From NCBI RefSeq assembly GCF_003967515.1, contig NZ_BIFQ01000001.1, forward strand, positions 2,790,001 through 2,854,000: 64,000 nucleotides of DNA. Direction: 5' to 3'. Position numbers and translations under genes: made by a program. Positions 62,561 to 64,000 of this stretch are shown piece by piece. The notes below the pieces were generated by a model. The model did not search any database and was not told where the DNA came from. It was given only the letters and a program-made list of their open reading frames with translations. The number at the start of each line of letters is the position of its first letter. Position 1 is the stretch's first letter. Origin of the DNA: Dictyobacter aurantiacus (GTDB lineage: Bacteria; Chloroflexota; Ktedonobacteria; Ktedonobacterales; Ktedonobacteraceae).

Positions 62561-63766
62561 TTAGTTGATCACCTTTGTGCAGATACCAGCACCAACGGTG
62601 CGGCCACCTTCACGGATGGCGAATTTCACGCCTTCTTCCATGGCGACCGGCTGAATCAGTTCAACTGTCATTTCGATGTTGTCACCAGGCATCACCATCT
62701 CGACACCCTCGGGCAGCTTGATCGCTCCGGTTACGTCCGTGGTACGAACGTAGAACTGCGGGCGATAGCCGTTGAAGAATGGGGTATGGCGGCCACCCTC
62801 TTCTTTGGAGAGGACGTATACCTGCGCCAGGAAGTTCTTGTGCGGCTTGATCGAACCGGGCTTGGCCAGAACCTGGCCGCGCTCGATGTCGGTACGCTCA
62901 ACACCACGCAGCAGACACCCAACGTTGTCACCAGCCATACCGGAGTCCAGCGTCTTCTGGAACATCTCAACACCGGTTACGACGACGGAGCGGGTGTTTT
63001 CCTGCATGCCGACGATCTCGATGGTGTCGCCGGTCTTGACGATGCCGCGCTCGATACGTCCGGTGGCCACGGTACCGCGACCTTTAATACCGAAGACGTC
63101 TTCCACAGGCATCAAGAATGGCTGATCGGTTGGACGTGGTGGGGTGGGGATGTAGTTGTCGACCTGGTCCATCAGCTCCCAGATGCACTTGGCAGCTGGA
63201 TCATTGCGGGACAGGTCGCCCTTGCTTTCGAGAGCACCCAGGGCCGAACCACGAACGACGGGAATGTCGTCGCCAGGGAACTGGTTCTTGGAGAGCAGTT
63301 CGCGTACTTCCAACTCAACCAGCTCGAGCAACTCTTCGTCATCCATCATGTCAACCTTGTTCAGGAAGACAACCATGGACGGCACTTCTACCTGACGAGC
63401 AAGCAGTACGTGCTCACGGGTCTGTGGCATCGGGCCGTCGGGGGCACTCACCACCAGAATAGCACCGTCCATCTGGGCGGCACCGGTGATCATGTTTTTA
63501 ATGTAGTCAGCGTGACCAGGGCAGTCGACGTGCGCATAGTGGCGCTTCTCGGTCTCGTACTCCAGGTGAGCGATCGAGATGGTGATACCACGCTCGCGCT
63601 CCTCAGGTGCTTTGTCGATCTGGTCAAAAGCCGTGTATTTGGCGAGCTGAGCAGCTGACAGCACTTTGGTGATAGCTGCGGTCAGGGTCGTCTTACCATG
63701 GTCGATGTGGCCAATAGTACCAATGTTCACATGCGGCTTTGTTCGCTCGAACTTTTTCTTCGCCAT
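62561..63766 (-). CDS. tuf: elongation factor Tu
   Basis: 401-residue EF-Tu, which delivers aminoacyl-tRNA to the ribosome. GTP motifs [18 protein letters not shown] and [13 protein letters not shown] in switch I; domain II ([14 protein letters not shown]) and domain III ([14 protein letters not shown]). Full length and intact. It begins the visible translation cluster. No fusA/rpsL is adjacent inside the window. Confidence 0.99.
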   Translation of the reverse strand: MAKKKFERTKPHVNIGTIGHIDHGKTTLTAAITKVLSAAQLAKYTAFDQIDKAPEERERGITISIAHLEYETEKRHYAHVDCPGHADYIKNMITGAAQMDGAILVVSAPDGPMPQTREHVLLARQVEVPSMVVFLNKVDMMDDEELLELVELEVRELLSKNQFPGDDIPVVRGSALGALESKGDLSRNDPAAKCIWELMDQVDNYIPTPPRPTDQPFLMPVEDVFGIKGRGTVATGRIERGIVKTGDTIEIVGMQENTRSVVVTGVEMFQKTLDSGMAGDNVGCLLRGVERTDIERGQVLAKPGSIKPHKNFLAQVYVLSKEEGGRHTPFFNGYRPQFYVRTTDVTGAIKLPEGVEMVMPGDNIEMTVELIQPVAMEEGVKFAIREGGRTVGAGICTKVIN

Positions 63767-64000
63767 TTCCTACTGTGGCTCCTTCTGCAATCCTGCTTAC
63801 GATTCAGATCAGATAGCAATGGGTATAGACATGCAGCAGCCGCCCCCTGTATCTGATCGTCAAACAAAGTTAAAACTTCCCTACGGTTAAACGAACGGGA
63901 GTTGACGATCATTCAGAAGACGGCAGCAAGATCTTAATTACTTATAACCTACACGCGGAATTTATGAGTGTGGGCTATAGACGTGAAGAACGCCGAGCCC
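63767..64000 (-). other. tuf upstream region
   Basis: About 230 bp with no gene. A TATAAG (minus strand, 63941-63946) is a possible -10 for tuf without a good -35. Confidence 0.35.

Noticed and set aside
62543..63658. 371-codon plus-strand frame
   Set aside because: Antisense shadow of tuf, caused by its codon bias.

Overview
The window is a chromosomal segment that looks like a Ktedonobacteria-type member of the Chloroflexota. This is an inference from gene style, not from a marker phylogeny: a MgtE transporter with N-terminal PRC-barrels, a zinc-ribbon Ser/Thr kinase with a long TPR tail, a Fe-S type-4 uracil-DNA glycosylase, FtsH with an Asn/Gly-rich N-terminus, lone tnpB and IS4-type elements, moderate GC, many GTG/TTG starts, and repeat-filled spacers.

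Layout. 1-8200: 5' end of a UvrD/PcrA helicase, M48 metalloprotease, DUF554 membrane protein, PHP phosphoesterase, a lone tnpB element, a Gln/Asn-rich stress-type protein and an exported beta-propeller protein. 8132-20406: a purine block read leftward, guaA - NUDIX - purL - purQM fusion - purC - purF - purD - purN. 20548-25061: cupin, coiled-coil zinc-ribbon protein, ftsH. 25134-30553: CheY-CheW-CheA-like signalling operon, PAS histidine kinase, tRNA-Asn. 30631-34974: mgtE with a long structured leader, and two tandem thymidylate-kinase-like genes. 35259-45632: small membrane protein, alpha/beta hydrolase, prolyl oligopeptidase, TspO, cytochrome P450, PRC-barrel protein, kinase-TPR protein, rsmA. 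46071-53852: class A penicillin-binding protein, L,D-transpeptidase, GtrA-like protein, an IS4-like element. 53863-63766: udg, pnp, rpsO, rplL, rplJ, rplA, rplK, nusG, secE, rpmG, tuf, all leftward.

The block from guaA to purN would carry PRPP through most of the de novo purine route; purE/K, purB and purH are not in the window. FGAM synthase is unusual: PurS-like domains are fused to the PurL N-terminus and PurQ is fused to PurM. The tuf-secE-nusG-L11-L1 and L10-L12 genes form the usual translation cluster, with an internal promoter and an attenuator-like hairpin before rplJ and a strong terminator after rplA.

The most striking feature is not a gene. Most intergenic spacers, including divergent ones where a terminator has no obvious job, carry one to several long, near-perfect hairpins (stems commonly 22-37 bp) with unrelated arms but recurring tips (GCGCATTCGCGC-like or CCGCC-GCA-GGCGG-like). 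Beside them are at least four dispersed repeat families, one of which has entered the NUDIX gene in frame, a 140-bp MITE-like element that splits a 31-bp repeat array, and a 91-bp tandem array grown from a hairpin arm.
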